64,000 nt of DNA from Mesorhizobium sp. LNHC252B00 (GTDB lineage: Bacteria; Pseudomonadota; Alphaproteobacteria; Rhizobiales; Rhizobiaceae): contig NZ_AYWO01000008.1 of NCBI RefSeq assembly GCF_000502955.1, positions 44,723 through 108,722 of the forward strand. Reading direction: 5' to 3'. Below, one piece after another: positions 57,685 through 64,000 of the stretch (position 1 is its first letter; the number at the start of each line of letters is the position of its first letter). Position numbers and translations under genes: made by a program. The notes beneath the pieces were generated by a model. The model did not search any database. It was not told where the DNA came from and saw nothing but the letters and a program-made list of their open reading frames with translations.

Positions 57685-58427
57685 GCCAGAGGACAGATAT
57701 GACCGACCTATCCTGGCTGACCGCCCGGCCCGTCGCCCATCGCGGCTTTCACGACATGAACAAGAAGCGCTGGGAAAACACGCTTTCCGCCTTTGCGGCC
57801 GCGGCCGAGCGTGGCTATGCCATCGAATGCGACGTGCACCTGTCGTCTGACCGCGTTCCCGTCATCATCCATGATGGCGATCTCAAGCGCCTGACCGGCC
57901 AGGACGGCTTCGTCTGGCAGCGCAGCGCGGCGGAACTGGCGGCGCTCAAGATCGGTGGCACGGCGGACCATGTGCCGACGCTGCGGGAAGTGCTCGACCT
58001 GATCGATGGCCGCGTACCACTGGTGGTCGAACTGAAGGGCGTGCCAGGCTATGACGAAGGCCTGGTGGCAAGCGTCGGCAAGATGCTCAAGCGCTACAAG
58101 GGCAAAGCCGCGATCATGTCGTTCGACCACTGGTTGATCCGCGATTTCCCGAAGGACGCGCCGGGTATCCCGGGGGGACTCACCGCGTACGGCAACGACG
58201 TCAAGTTGATCGAAGCGCATTTCTCCATGCTTGCGCACGAGATCGCCTTCACCTCCTATGCGGCCGGCGACCTGCCGAACCGGTTCGTCAGCTTCGTGCG
58301 TGAAAAGCTGAAAATGCCTGTCATCACCTGGACCGTGCATGACCAGCCGGCTGTCGACCTGACCTTCAGATACGCCGACCAGATGACATTCGAAGGGTTC
58401 GAACCCGATCTGGTCAAAGTCGCCTGA
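57681..58427 (+). CDS. glycerophosphodiester phosphodiesterase
   Basis: A 248-residue GDPD-family TIM barrel: catalytic AHRGFHDMNKKRWENTLSAFAAA, metal pair ECDVHLSSD and the second His in VIIHDGDLKRLT. It frees glycerol 3-phosphate from lipid headgroup diesters; no signal peptide, so cytoplasmic. Start overlaps ridA stop (ATGA). Confidence 0.92.
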   Translation: MSQRTDMTDLSWLTARPVAHRGFHDMNKKRWENTLSAFAAAAERGYAIECDVHLSSDRVPVIIHDGDLKRLTGQDGFVWQRSAAELAALKIGGTADHVPTLREVLDLIDGRVPLVVELKGVPGYDEGLVASVGKMLKRYKGKAAIMSFDHWLIRDFPKDAPGIPGGLTAYGNDVKLIEAHFSMLAHEIAFTSYAAGDLPNRFVSFVREKLKMPVITWTVHDQPAVDLTFRYADQMTFEGFEPDLVKVA

Positions 58428-58477
58428 GTGCCTGAAACGTGACTTGTACCGAGCCGGACGGAGCTTAAATAAGCCTC

Positions 58478-59692
58478 ATGGATCAAGGCGACGAGGGCGA
58501 TGGCCAAACAGCAAATGCGGACTATTCGATCCGCGTCGCCGCCGGCGTCGGCGCTTTCACCTGCGATGAATGGAACAGCCTCCGTGGGACCACGCGCGAC
58601 GACGCAGAAAACGGCTACAACCCACTCGTTTCATTCGCTTTCCTGAGCGCGCTTGAGGAGTCCGGCTGCGCCGTGCGGCGCACCGGCTGGCAGGGCCACC
58701 ATCTCAGGCTGGAGGATGGGCAAGGCACGTTGCTCGGTGCGGTTCCCTGCTATCTCAAGTCGCACAGCCAGGGCGAATATGTCTTCGATCATGGCTGGTC
58801 GGATGCCTTCGAGCGGGCCGGCGGCCGCTACTATCCCAAACTGCAAAGTGCTGTGCCGTTCACGCCGGTCACCGGCCCTCGCCTGCTGGTCAGCAAGGGC
58901 GAGGACAGCGCCACGGTGAAGGCCGGTCTCGCGGCGGGTCTGAAAGCGGTCACGCAAAAACTCGGCGTCTCTTCCGCGCATGTCACCTTCGCGCAAGATA
59001 GCGACGTGAAGGTGCTGGAAGCGGCAGGTTTCCTGCGCCGCACCGATCAGCAATTCCATTTCTTCAATGAAGACTTTTCAACCTACGACGATTTCCTCGC
59101 CACCCTTGCCTCGCGCAAGCGAAAGGCGATGAAGAAGGAAAGGCGCGAGGCGCTTGCAGATGGCATTTCGATCGACCGGCTGACCGGCAAGGATATCACC
59201 GAGAAGGCCTGGGACGATTTTTACGCCTTCTACATGGACACCGGCAGCCGCAAATGGGGCCGCCCCTATCTCAACCGTCAGTTCTTTTCGTTGATCGGCG
59301 AGCGCATGGCCGACGACATCCTTCTGGTAATGGCCAGGCGCAACGGGCGCTACATTGCCGGCGCCATCAATTTCATCGGCTCCGACGCACTCTATGGCCG
59401 CAACTGGGGCTGCATCGAGGATCATCCCTTCCTGCATTTCGAGGTCTGCTACCATCAGGCGATCGACTTCGCCATCGAGCGCAAGCTGAAAGTGGTCGAG
59501 GCAGGCGCGCAAGGCGAGCACAAACTGGCGCGCGGCTACCGGCCGGTGACCATGCATTCCGCGCACTACATCGCCCATCCCGGCCTGCGCAACGCCGTTG
59601 CCGACTATCTCAGGCGCGAACGCCATGAGGTGGAGCGGATGAGCGAATATCTCGAAGAGCATACCCCGTTCCGCAAGGATTTGGAGGAGTAG
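58478..59692 (+). CDS. GNAT-fold protein of the COG3146/DUF482 family
   Basis: A 404-residue protein of the FemAB-like double-GNAT type (COG3146). Family parts are NGYNPLVSFAFLSALEESGCA, HSQGEYVFDHGWSDAFERAGGRYYPKLQ, SRKRKAMKKERREAL and AQGEHKLARGYRPVTMHSAHYI. Once labelled a peptidoglycan biosynthesis protein; activity unproven. Probably co-transcribed with the preceding two genes. Confidence 0.88.
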   Translation: MDQGDEGDGQTANADYSIRVAAGVGAFTCDEWNSLRGTTRDDAENGYNPLVSFAFLSALEESGCAVRRTGWQGHHLRLEDGQGTLLGAVPCYLKSHSQGEYVFDHGWSDAFERAGGRYYPKLQSAVPFTPVTGPRLLVSKGEDSATVKAGLAAGLKAVTQKLGVSSAHVTFAQDSDVKVLEAAGFLRRTDQQFHFFNEDFSTYDDFLATLASRKRKAMKKERREALADGISIDRLTGKDITEKAWDDFYAFYMDTGSRKWGRPYLNRQFFSLIGERMADDILLVMARRNGRYIAGAINFIGSDALYGRNWGCIEDHPFLHFEVCYHQAIDFAIERKLKVVEAGAQGEHKLARGYRPVTMHSAHYIAHPGLRNAVADYLRRERHEVERMSEYLEEHTPFRKDLEE

Positions 59693-59783
59693 CGACCCGC
59701 TGCCCGGAGGGGCAGGATCGACGATCGTCTTGCCGATTTTCGACCGCTTCGCTACACCAAAGTCACAATCGGGAGCATTTGCC

Positions 59784-60215
59784 ATGGCTGAAACCGCCTA
59801 TGACACCGACAACATCTTCGCGAAGATCCTGCGCGGCGAAATTCCCTCGCACCGCGTCTACCAGGACGATGCGTTCATAGCCTTCATGGATGTGATGCCG
59901 CAGGGGCCGGGCCATACGCTCGTGGTGCCGAAGGTGCCGTCGCGCAACCTGCTCGACGCCGATCCGTCAATTTTCGGCCCGCTTTTCACGGTCGTTCAGA
60001 AAGTGGCGCAGGCGGTGAAAAAGGCCTTCGGCGCCGACGGCGTCACCGTCATGCAGTTCAATGAGCCGGCCTCGGGCCAGACCGTTTATCATCTCCATGT
60101 GCATGTCATCCCGCGCTTCGACGGCATCCCGCTGAAGCCACACACGGGCGCGATGGAAAAGTCGGAGGTGTTGGCCGAAAACGCCGAAAAGATACGGGCG
60201 GCACTGCAAAGCTGA
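59784..60215 (+). CDS. HIT-family nucleotide-binding protein
   Basis: A 143-residue Hint/HIT protein with NIFAKILRGEIPSHRVYQDD and the histidine triad TVYHLHVHVIPRF. Members hydrolyse nucleoside phosphoramidates. GGGAG precedes ATG 59784. It ends 212 bp from clpA, with a bidirectional-looking terminator between. Confidence 0.93.
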   Translation: MAETAYDTDNIFAKILRGEIPSHRVYQDDAFIAFMDVMPQGPGHTLVVPKVPSRNLLDADPSIFGPLFTVVQKVAQAVKKAFGADGVTVMQFNEPASGQTVYHLHVHVIPRFDGIPLKPHTGAMEKSEVLAENAEKIRAALQS

Positions 60216-60385
60216 CACCGCAATCGCCGGCAAACTGGAACAGTCTTAGTCGGGCTGAGCCCATCGCTCGATCGGACTCGGCCGTGCGATGCCTTGCTCC
60301 AGCCGCTGGCAGCGCTCTGGCCGCACACCTCTTCGTGATGATTTCGACCGGGCAGCGAACACCGACAAGCAGCTCTCGCTCCAAT

Positions 60386-60413
60386 GAAAAAGCCCCGTCT
60401 CCGGGGCTTTTTC
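60386..60413. terminator. terminator between the HIT gene and clpA
   Basis: GAAAAAGCCCCG / CGGGGCTTTTTC, an 11-12 bp stem with a 4-nt loop and T-runs on either strand, 15 nt beyond the clpA stop. It can serve both convergent genes. Confidence 0.88.
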
Positions 60414-60427
60414 GACTTCCATCAAGG

Positions 60428-62896
60428 TCAGTTCTTTCTGGGCAGTTGCGGCACGAGGCTGCGCTTGCCGCCGTCCTTGCCTTTGGCTTCGGGCTTCTGA
60501 GCCACCAGCTTCTTGGCCGCGGGCTTTTTCGCCACGGCCTTTCTGGGCTTCGGCGTTTCTTCCGGCTCTTCCTTCTTCGGCTTCACCGGCGCCTCGTCGG
60601 CGAGCGATTCGAGCTTCAGACCGGTTTCGCCGGTTTCCTTCTTCTCGACGGTGACGCGCACCGTACCGCCCTTCTTGAGCTTGCCGAACAGCACCTCGTC
60701 GGCCAGCGGCTTCTTGATGTGCTCCTGGATCACCCGGCCGAGCGGCCGCGCTCCCATGCGCTCGTCATAACCCTTGTCGGCGAGCCAGGCGATCGCATCC
60801 GGCGACAGGTCGAAGGTGACGCCACGCTCGGAAAGCTGGGCCTCGAGCTGCATGACGAACTTCTGCACCACCTGATGGATAACCGGTACCGGCAGCGAGC
60901 CGAACGGGATGATCGCATCGAGACGATTGCGGAACTCCGGCGTGAACAGCCGGTTGATCGCCTCGACATCGTCGCCTTCGCGCTTGGTCGAGCCGAAGCC
61001 GATCGCCGCGCGCTGCGCATCCGACGCACCCGCATTGGTGGTCATGATCAAGATCACATTGCGGAAGTCGATCTGCTTGCCGTTGTGGTCCGTCAGCTTG
61101 CCATGGTCCATCACCTGCAACAGGATGTTGAACAGGTCCGGATGCGCCTTCTCGACTTCGTCCAGCAACAGCACGCAATGCGGATGCTGGTCGACGCCGT
61201 CGGTCAAAAGGCCGCCCTGGTCGAAGCCGACATAGCCGGGAGGCGCACCGATCAGCCGCGATACGGTGTGACGTTCCATGTACTCCGACATGTCGAAGCG
61301 GATCAGCTCGACGCCGAGAGAGGCGGCCAACTGCTTGGCCACTTCGGTCTTGCCGACGCCGGTCGGGCCGGAGAACAAGTAGGAACCGATTGGCTTTTCC
61401 GGTTCACGCAGGCCCGCACGCGCCAGCTTGATGGCCGAGGTCAACGCGGTGATCGCGGTGTCCTGGCCATAGACGACGCGCTTCAGCTCGATGTCGAGGC
61501 CCTGCAGCACCTTCTCGTCATCGGCCGAAACCGTCTTCGGAGGGATGCGCGCCATGGTGGCGATCGTGGCTTCGATCTCCTTGATGCCGATGGTCTTCTT
61601 GCGCTTGGCTTCCGGCACCAGCATTTGCGAGGCGCCGGTCTCGTCGATCACGTCGATCGCCTTGTCCGGCAACTTGCGGTCGTTGATGTAGCGCGCCGAC
61701 AGCTCCACCGAGGCCTTGATCGCCTCGTTGGTGAACTTCACCTTGTGGAATTCCTCGTAATAGGGCTTCAGGCCCTTCATGATCGCGATGGCGTCCTCGA
61801 TGGTCGGCTCGTTAACGTCTATCTTCTGGAAGCGTCGCACCAGGGCGCGGTCCTTCTCGAAGAACTGGCGGAATTCCTTGTAGGTGGTCGAACCGATGCA
61901 GCGGATCGCACCCGACGACAAGGCCGGCTTCAACAGGTTGGACGCGTCCATGGCGCCGCCTGATGTGGCCCCAGCCCCGATCACCGTGTGGATCTCGTCG
62001 ATGAACAGCACAGCACCTGGATAGTCCTCGAGCTCCTTGACGACCTGCTTCAGCCGTTCCTCGAAGTCACCGCGATAGCGCGTGCCTGCCAGCAACGTGC
62101 CCATGTCGAGCGCAAAGATGGTGGCGTTGTGCAGCACTTCGGGAACGTCGCCTTCGACGATACGCTTGGCCAGGCCCTCGGCTATCGCCGTCTTGCCGAC
62201 GCCGGGATCGCCGACATAGAGCGGGTTGTTCTTGGAGCGGCGGCACAGCACCTGGATGGTGCGGTTGATCTCGGACTCGCGGCCGATCAGCGGGTCGATC
62301 TTGCCGGCCTTGGCCTTGTTGTTGAGGTTGATGCAATAAGCGGTCAGCGCGTCCTGCTGCTGCTTCTTCTTGCCGCCTTCCTCCTGCGGCTCGGCGCCGT
62401 TCTGGCCACCCTGCTCGTCTTCGGCGCCGCGCGGCGAGCGTGTTTCCGACGCGCCCGGACGCTTGGCAATGCCGTGCGAGATGTAGTTGACCGCGTCGTA
62501 GCGGGTCATCTGCTGTTCTTGCAGGAAATAGGCGGCATGGCTCTCGCGTTCGGCGAAGATGGCGACGAGCACATTGGCGCCCGACACTTCCTCGCGGCCC
62601 GATGACTGCACATGGATCACCGCGCGCTGTATGACGCGCTGGAAACCGGCCGTCGGCTTGGAGTCCTCGTCGTAGCCGGTGACGAGATTGTCGAGTTCGG
62701 TGTCGATATAGGTGAGAACCGTATGCTTGAGCTCATCGAGATCGACATTGCAGGCGCGCATGACGGCAGCCGCTTCGGTGTCGTCGATGAGCGCGAGCAA
62801 CAGATGTTCAAGGGTTGCGTATTCATGGTGCCGCTCATTGGCGAGCGTCAGCGCTTGGTGAAGCGCCTTTTCCAGGCCTTGGGAGAAAGCCGGCAT
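60428..62896 (-). CDS. clpA: ClpA, ATP-dependent Clp protease ATP-binding subunit
   Basis: An 822-residue AAA+ unfoldase: N-domain with two Clp repeats (1-150), first Walker A PGVGKT (231-236), second GPTGVGKT (510-517), and an IGF-type loop region for ClpP binding. The C-terminal about 60 residues form a Lys/Pro/Ala/Glu-rich tail ([15 protein letters not shown]...), longer than in E. coli ClpA (758 aa). It delivers substrates to ClpP with ClpS, encoded directly upstream. Confidence 0.96.
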   Translation of the reverse strand: MPAFSQGLEKALHQALTLANERHHEYATLEHLLLALIDDTEAAAVMRACNVDLDELKHTVLTYIDTELDNLVTGYDEDSKPTAGFQRVIQRAVIHVQSSGREEVSGANVLVAIFAERESHAAYFLQEQQMTRYDAVNYISHGIAKRPGASETRSPRGAEDEQGGQNGAEPQEEGGKKKQQQDALTAYCINLNNKAKAGKIDPLIGRESEINRTIQVLCRRSKNNPLYVGDPGVGKTAIAEGLAKRIVEGDVPEVLHNATIFALDMGTLLAGTRYRGDFEERLKQVVKELEDYPGAVLFIDEIHTVIGAGATSGGAMDASNLLKPALSSGAIRCIGSTTYKEFRQFFEKDRALVRRFQKIDVNEPTIEDAIAIMKGLKPYYEEFHKVKFTNEAIKASVELSARYINDRKLPDKAIDVIDETGASQMLVPEAKRKKTIGIKEIEATIATMARIPPKTVSADDEKVLQGLDIELKRVVYGQDTAITALTSAIKLARAGLREPEKPIGSYLFSGPTGVGKTEVAKQLAASLGVELIRFDMSEYMERHTVSRLIGAPPGYVGFDQGGLLTDGVDQHPHCVLLLDEVEKAHPDLFNILLQVMDHGKLTDHNGKQIDFRNVILIMTTNAGASDAQRAAIGFGSTKREGDDVEAINRLFTPEFRNRLDAIIPFGSLPVPVIHQVVQKFVMQLEAQLSERGVTFDLSPDAIAWLADKGYDERMGARPLGRVIQEHIKKPLADEVLFGKLKKGGTVRVTVEKKETGETGLKLESLADEAPVKPKKEEPEETPKPRKAVAKKPAAKKLVAQKPEAKGKDGGKRSLVPQLPRKN

Positions 62897-62902
62897 GTTA
62901 CC

Positions 62903-63232
62903 TCACTTCTTCTCCATCACGCATTGCAGCGGATGCTGATTCTGTCGGGCGAAATCCATGACCTGGGACACTTTGGTCTCGGCCACCTCGAATGTATAGA
63001 CCCCGCACTCGCCCACTCCATGATTGTGAACATGAAGCATGATGCGTGTGGCGGCTTCGCGGTCCTTCTGGAAAAAACGCTCCAGCACGTGAACCACGAA
63101 CTCCATGGGCGTGTAGTCGTCGTTGAGGATGAGGACCCGATAAAGGCTGGGCTTCTTGGTTTTGGTTTTCGTGCGCGTGATGACGGCCGTCCCGCGGCCG
63201 GCCTCATTGCCGTCGCCGCCGCCGTTTTGCAT
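62903..63232 (-). CDS. clpS: ClpS adaptor of the Clp protease
   Basis: A 109-residue adaptor: [24 protein letters not shown] with the N-degron pocket, then [20 protein letters not shown]. It brings N-end-rule substrates to Clp[15 protein letters not shown] is taken as the start; ATG 63298 is an in-frame alternative. Separated from clpA by 6 nt. Confidence 0.93.
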
Positions 63233-63433
63233 CCGCACCACGCATCTCGTGGCAGTCAAACCGATCGTCACGTATTCCTGCCTCTTTCGAATCCCCATGC
63301 GAACTCGACATGTAGGTGTTCGATGGACGATTTTAAGCCCTTCTGTTTAGCTGACAATATGGCTAGGTGACCAAACTTGGACGATTTTCGCAATCGTGAA
63401 GGGGCGCGAGGCCTTTGATCGGCAGTTGACATG

Positions 63434-63468
63434 AAAAACCCGGCCACGTTTCCGCTGCCGGGTTTTTT
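63434..63468 (-). terminator. terminator of the phasin gene
   Basis: AAAAACCCGGC / GCCGGGTTTTTT stem with a 12-nt loop, 62 nt beyond the phasin stop. T-runs lie on both strands. Confidence 0.88.
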
Positions 63469-63530
63469 ACGGGCCCCAAAGGGCCAACTCAGGGTCGTGT
63501 CTGGACGAAGTTAATTCGCCCGGGCGAAAA

Positions 63531-63860
63531 TTACTTCGCCTTGGCAACGATCGATTCGAAGGGCTTGTAAGCTTCCTTGGCGAGTTCGGCATAAAGGTCG
63601 CCAATCTTGGTGGCCTCGGCGACGAACGCCTCGTAGGACTGCTTGGCATAATCCGACTGGATCTCGATCGCCTTTTCCAGCGACTTGGCCGAAAACAGCT
63701 TCTCTATAGTAGCGCTGCCTGACTCAAAACTCTTCTTGGTGTATTCGCCAGCCTCGGTGGCGATCGCCTGGGCGCCCTTGGAGAGCGACGCGAAGCTCTT
63801 CAATCCGGTGTCGGCAAACTCTTTGCCGTATTTGCTGAAATCCTCATAGGTCTGGGTCAT
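63531..63860 (-). CDS. phasin family protein
   Basis: A 109-residue, helix-rich protein: MTQTYEDFSKYGKEFADTGLKSFASLSKGAQAIATEAGEYTKKSFESGSATIEKLFSAKSLEKAIEIQSDYAKQSYEAFVAEATKI. This is the Phasin_2 pattern: amphipathic helices that coat polyhydroxyalkanoate granules. AAGGGAATT precedes ATG 63860. Its promoter region contains two TGC-N3-GCA sites. Confidence 0.92.
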   Translation of the reverse strand: MTQTYEDFSKYGKEFADTGLKSFASLSKGAQAIATEAGEYTKKSFESGSATIEKLFSAKSLEKAIEIQSDYAKQSYEAFVAEATKIGDLYAELAKEAYKPFESIVAKAK

Positions 63861-63904
63861 TTCTAATTCCCTTGACGGTTGAGGCGTCCTTCTTCGGGGC
63901 GCCC

Positions 63905-63949
63905 TTGTGCAGTGCACCTTAATATATTGTGCGCCGCACAAAAGTCAAT
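63905..63949 (-). promoter_or_regulatory. phasin promoter with two PhaR-like operator motifs
   Basis: Minus-strand -35 TTGACT and -10 TATATT are 16 bp apart. TGCGGCGCACAA (63927-63938) lies in the spacer, within a perfect 15-bp palindrome TTGTGC-GGC-GCACAA on the minus strand. A second TGCACTGCACAA (63905-63916) lies 22 bp downstream, two helical turns. Both fit the TGC-N3-GCA sites reported for the PHA-responsive repressor PhaR. Confidence 0.65.
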
Positions 63950-64000
63950 ATTCCACCGGCGCGCGAACCCGCCTGCGCAGCCAATGGCTAAAAATCGAAT

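Noticed and set aside
60284..61963. 559-codon open frame antisense to clpA
   Set aside because: Shadow of the strongly conserved clpA; its composition is that of a complement frame.

Overview
The window looks like chromosomal DNA of a Mesorhizobium-like rhizobium (Alphaproteobacteria, Hyphomicrobiales). This rests on high GC, the fixNOQP-fixGHIS and fixLJ clusters, TTGA-N6-TCAA (FixK/FNR) boxes, a GAAC-N7-GAAC SOS box before lexA, a TolB/TPR adenylate cyclase, small DUF982/DUF6455 proteins and rhizobial palindromic repeats. Species is inferred from gene content, not from a database match. I saw no rRNA, tRNA, CRISPR array, transposase or phage gene.

Region 1 (1-12.4 kb) is micro-oxic respiration: the 3' end of fixO, then fixQ and fixP, a terminator, a FixK box, fixGHIS (cbb3 oxidase assembly), a CBS-domain gene whose BON domain is out of frame, a small DUF6455 gene, the oxygen sensor pair fixL-fixJ, and small accessory genes (PPOX flavoprotein, DUF982), several with FixK-type boxes. 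An NCS1 permease follows.

Region 2 (12.4-23.2 kb) is mostly housekeeping: DUF1697, pyrG, an L,D-transpeptidase, secG and tpiA on the minus strand; ppiD-trpD-trpC-moaC-moeA on the plus strand, with a two-hairpin palindromic repeat between trpC and moaC that also encodes the end of TrpC.

Region 3 (23.2-28.1 kb) is tryptophan catabolism: a divergent alpha/beta hydrolase that may be kynurenine formamidase, an anthranilate-CoA ligase-like enzyme, kynA and kynU. Together they could convert tryptophan to anthranilate and activate it as the CoA ester, only 3 kb from trpD/trpC, which use anthranilate in the opposite direction.

Region 4 (28.1-34.9 kb) holds lexA with its operator, comEC (probably with a displaced N-terminus), gltX and gltA. 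Between convergent gltA and lpxB lies a 2.8-kb segment with 38-bp inverted terminal repeats (one mismatch) carrying one adenylate cyclase gene. It sits inside a second, outer 17-bp inverted repeat that looks like the original gltA/lpxB hairpin, so it resembles an insertion.

Region 5 (37.7-53.7 kb, minus strand) is the conserved translation and outer-membrane cluster rpsB-tsf-pyrH-frr-uppS-cdsA-rseP-bamA-lpxD-fabZ-lpxA-lpxI-lpxB. An accessory LysR / NTF2-like / aldo-keto reductase module separates tsf from pyrH, and dxr is absent from its frequent place between cdsA and rseP.

Region 6 (53.9-64 kb) has a LysE exporter, DUF4031, an acyltransferase, an EipB-like periplasmic protein, RidA, a glycerophosphodiesterase, a COG3146-type GNAT protein, a HIT protein, clpA-clpS, and a phasin gene whose promoter carries two PhaR-like operator motifs.
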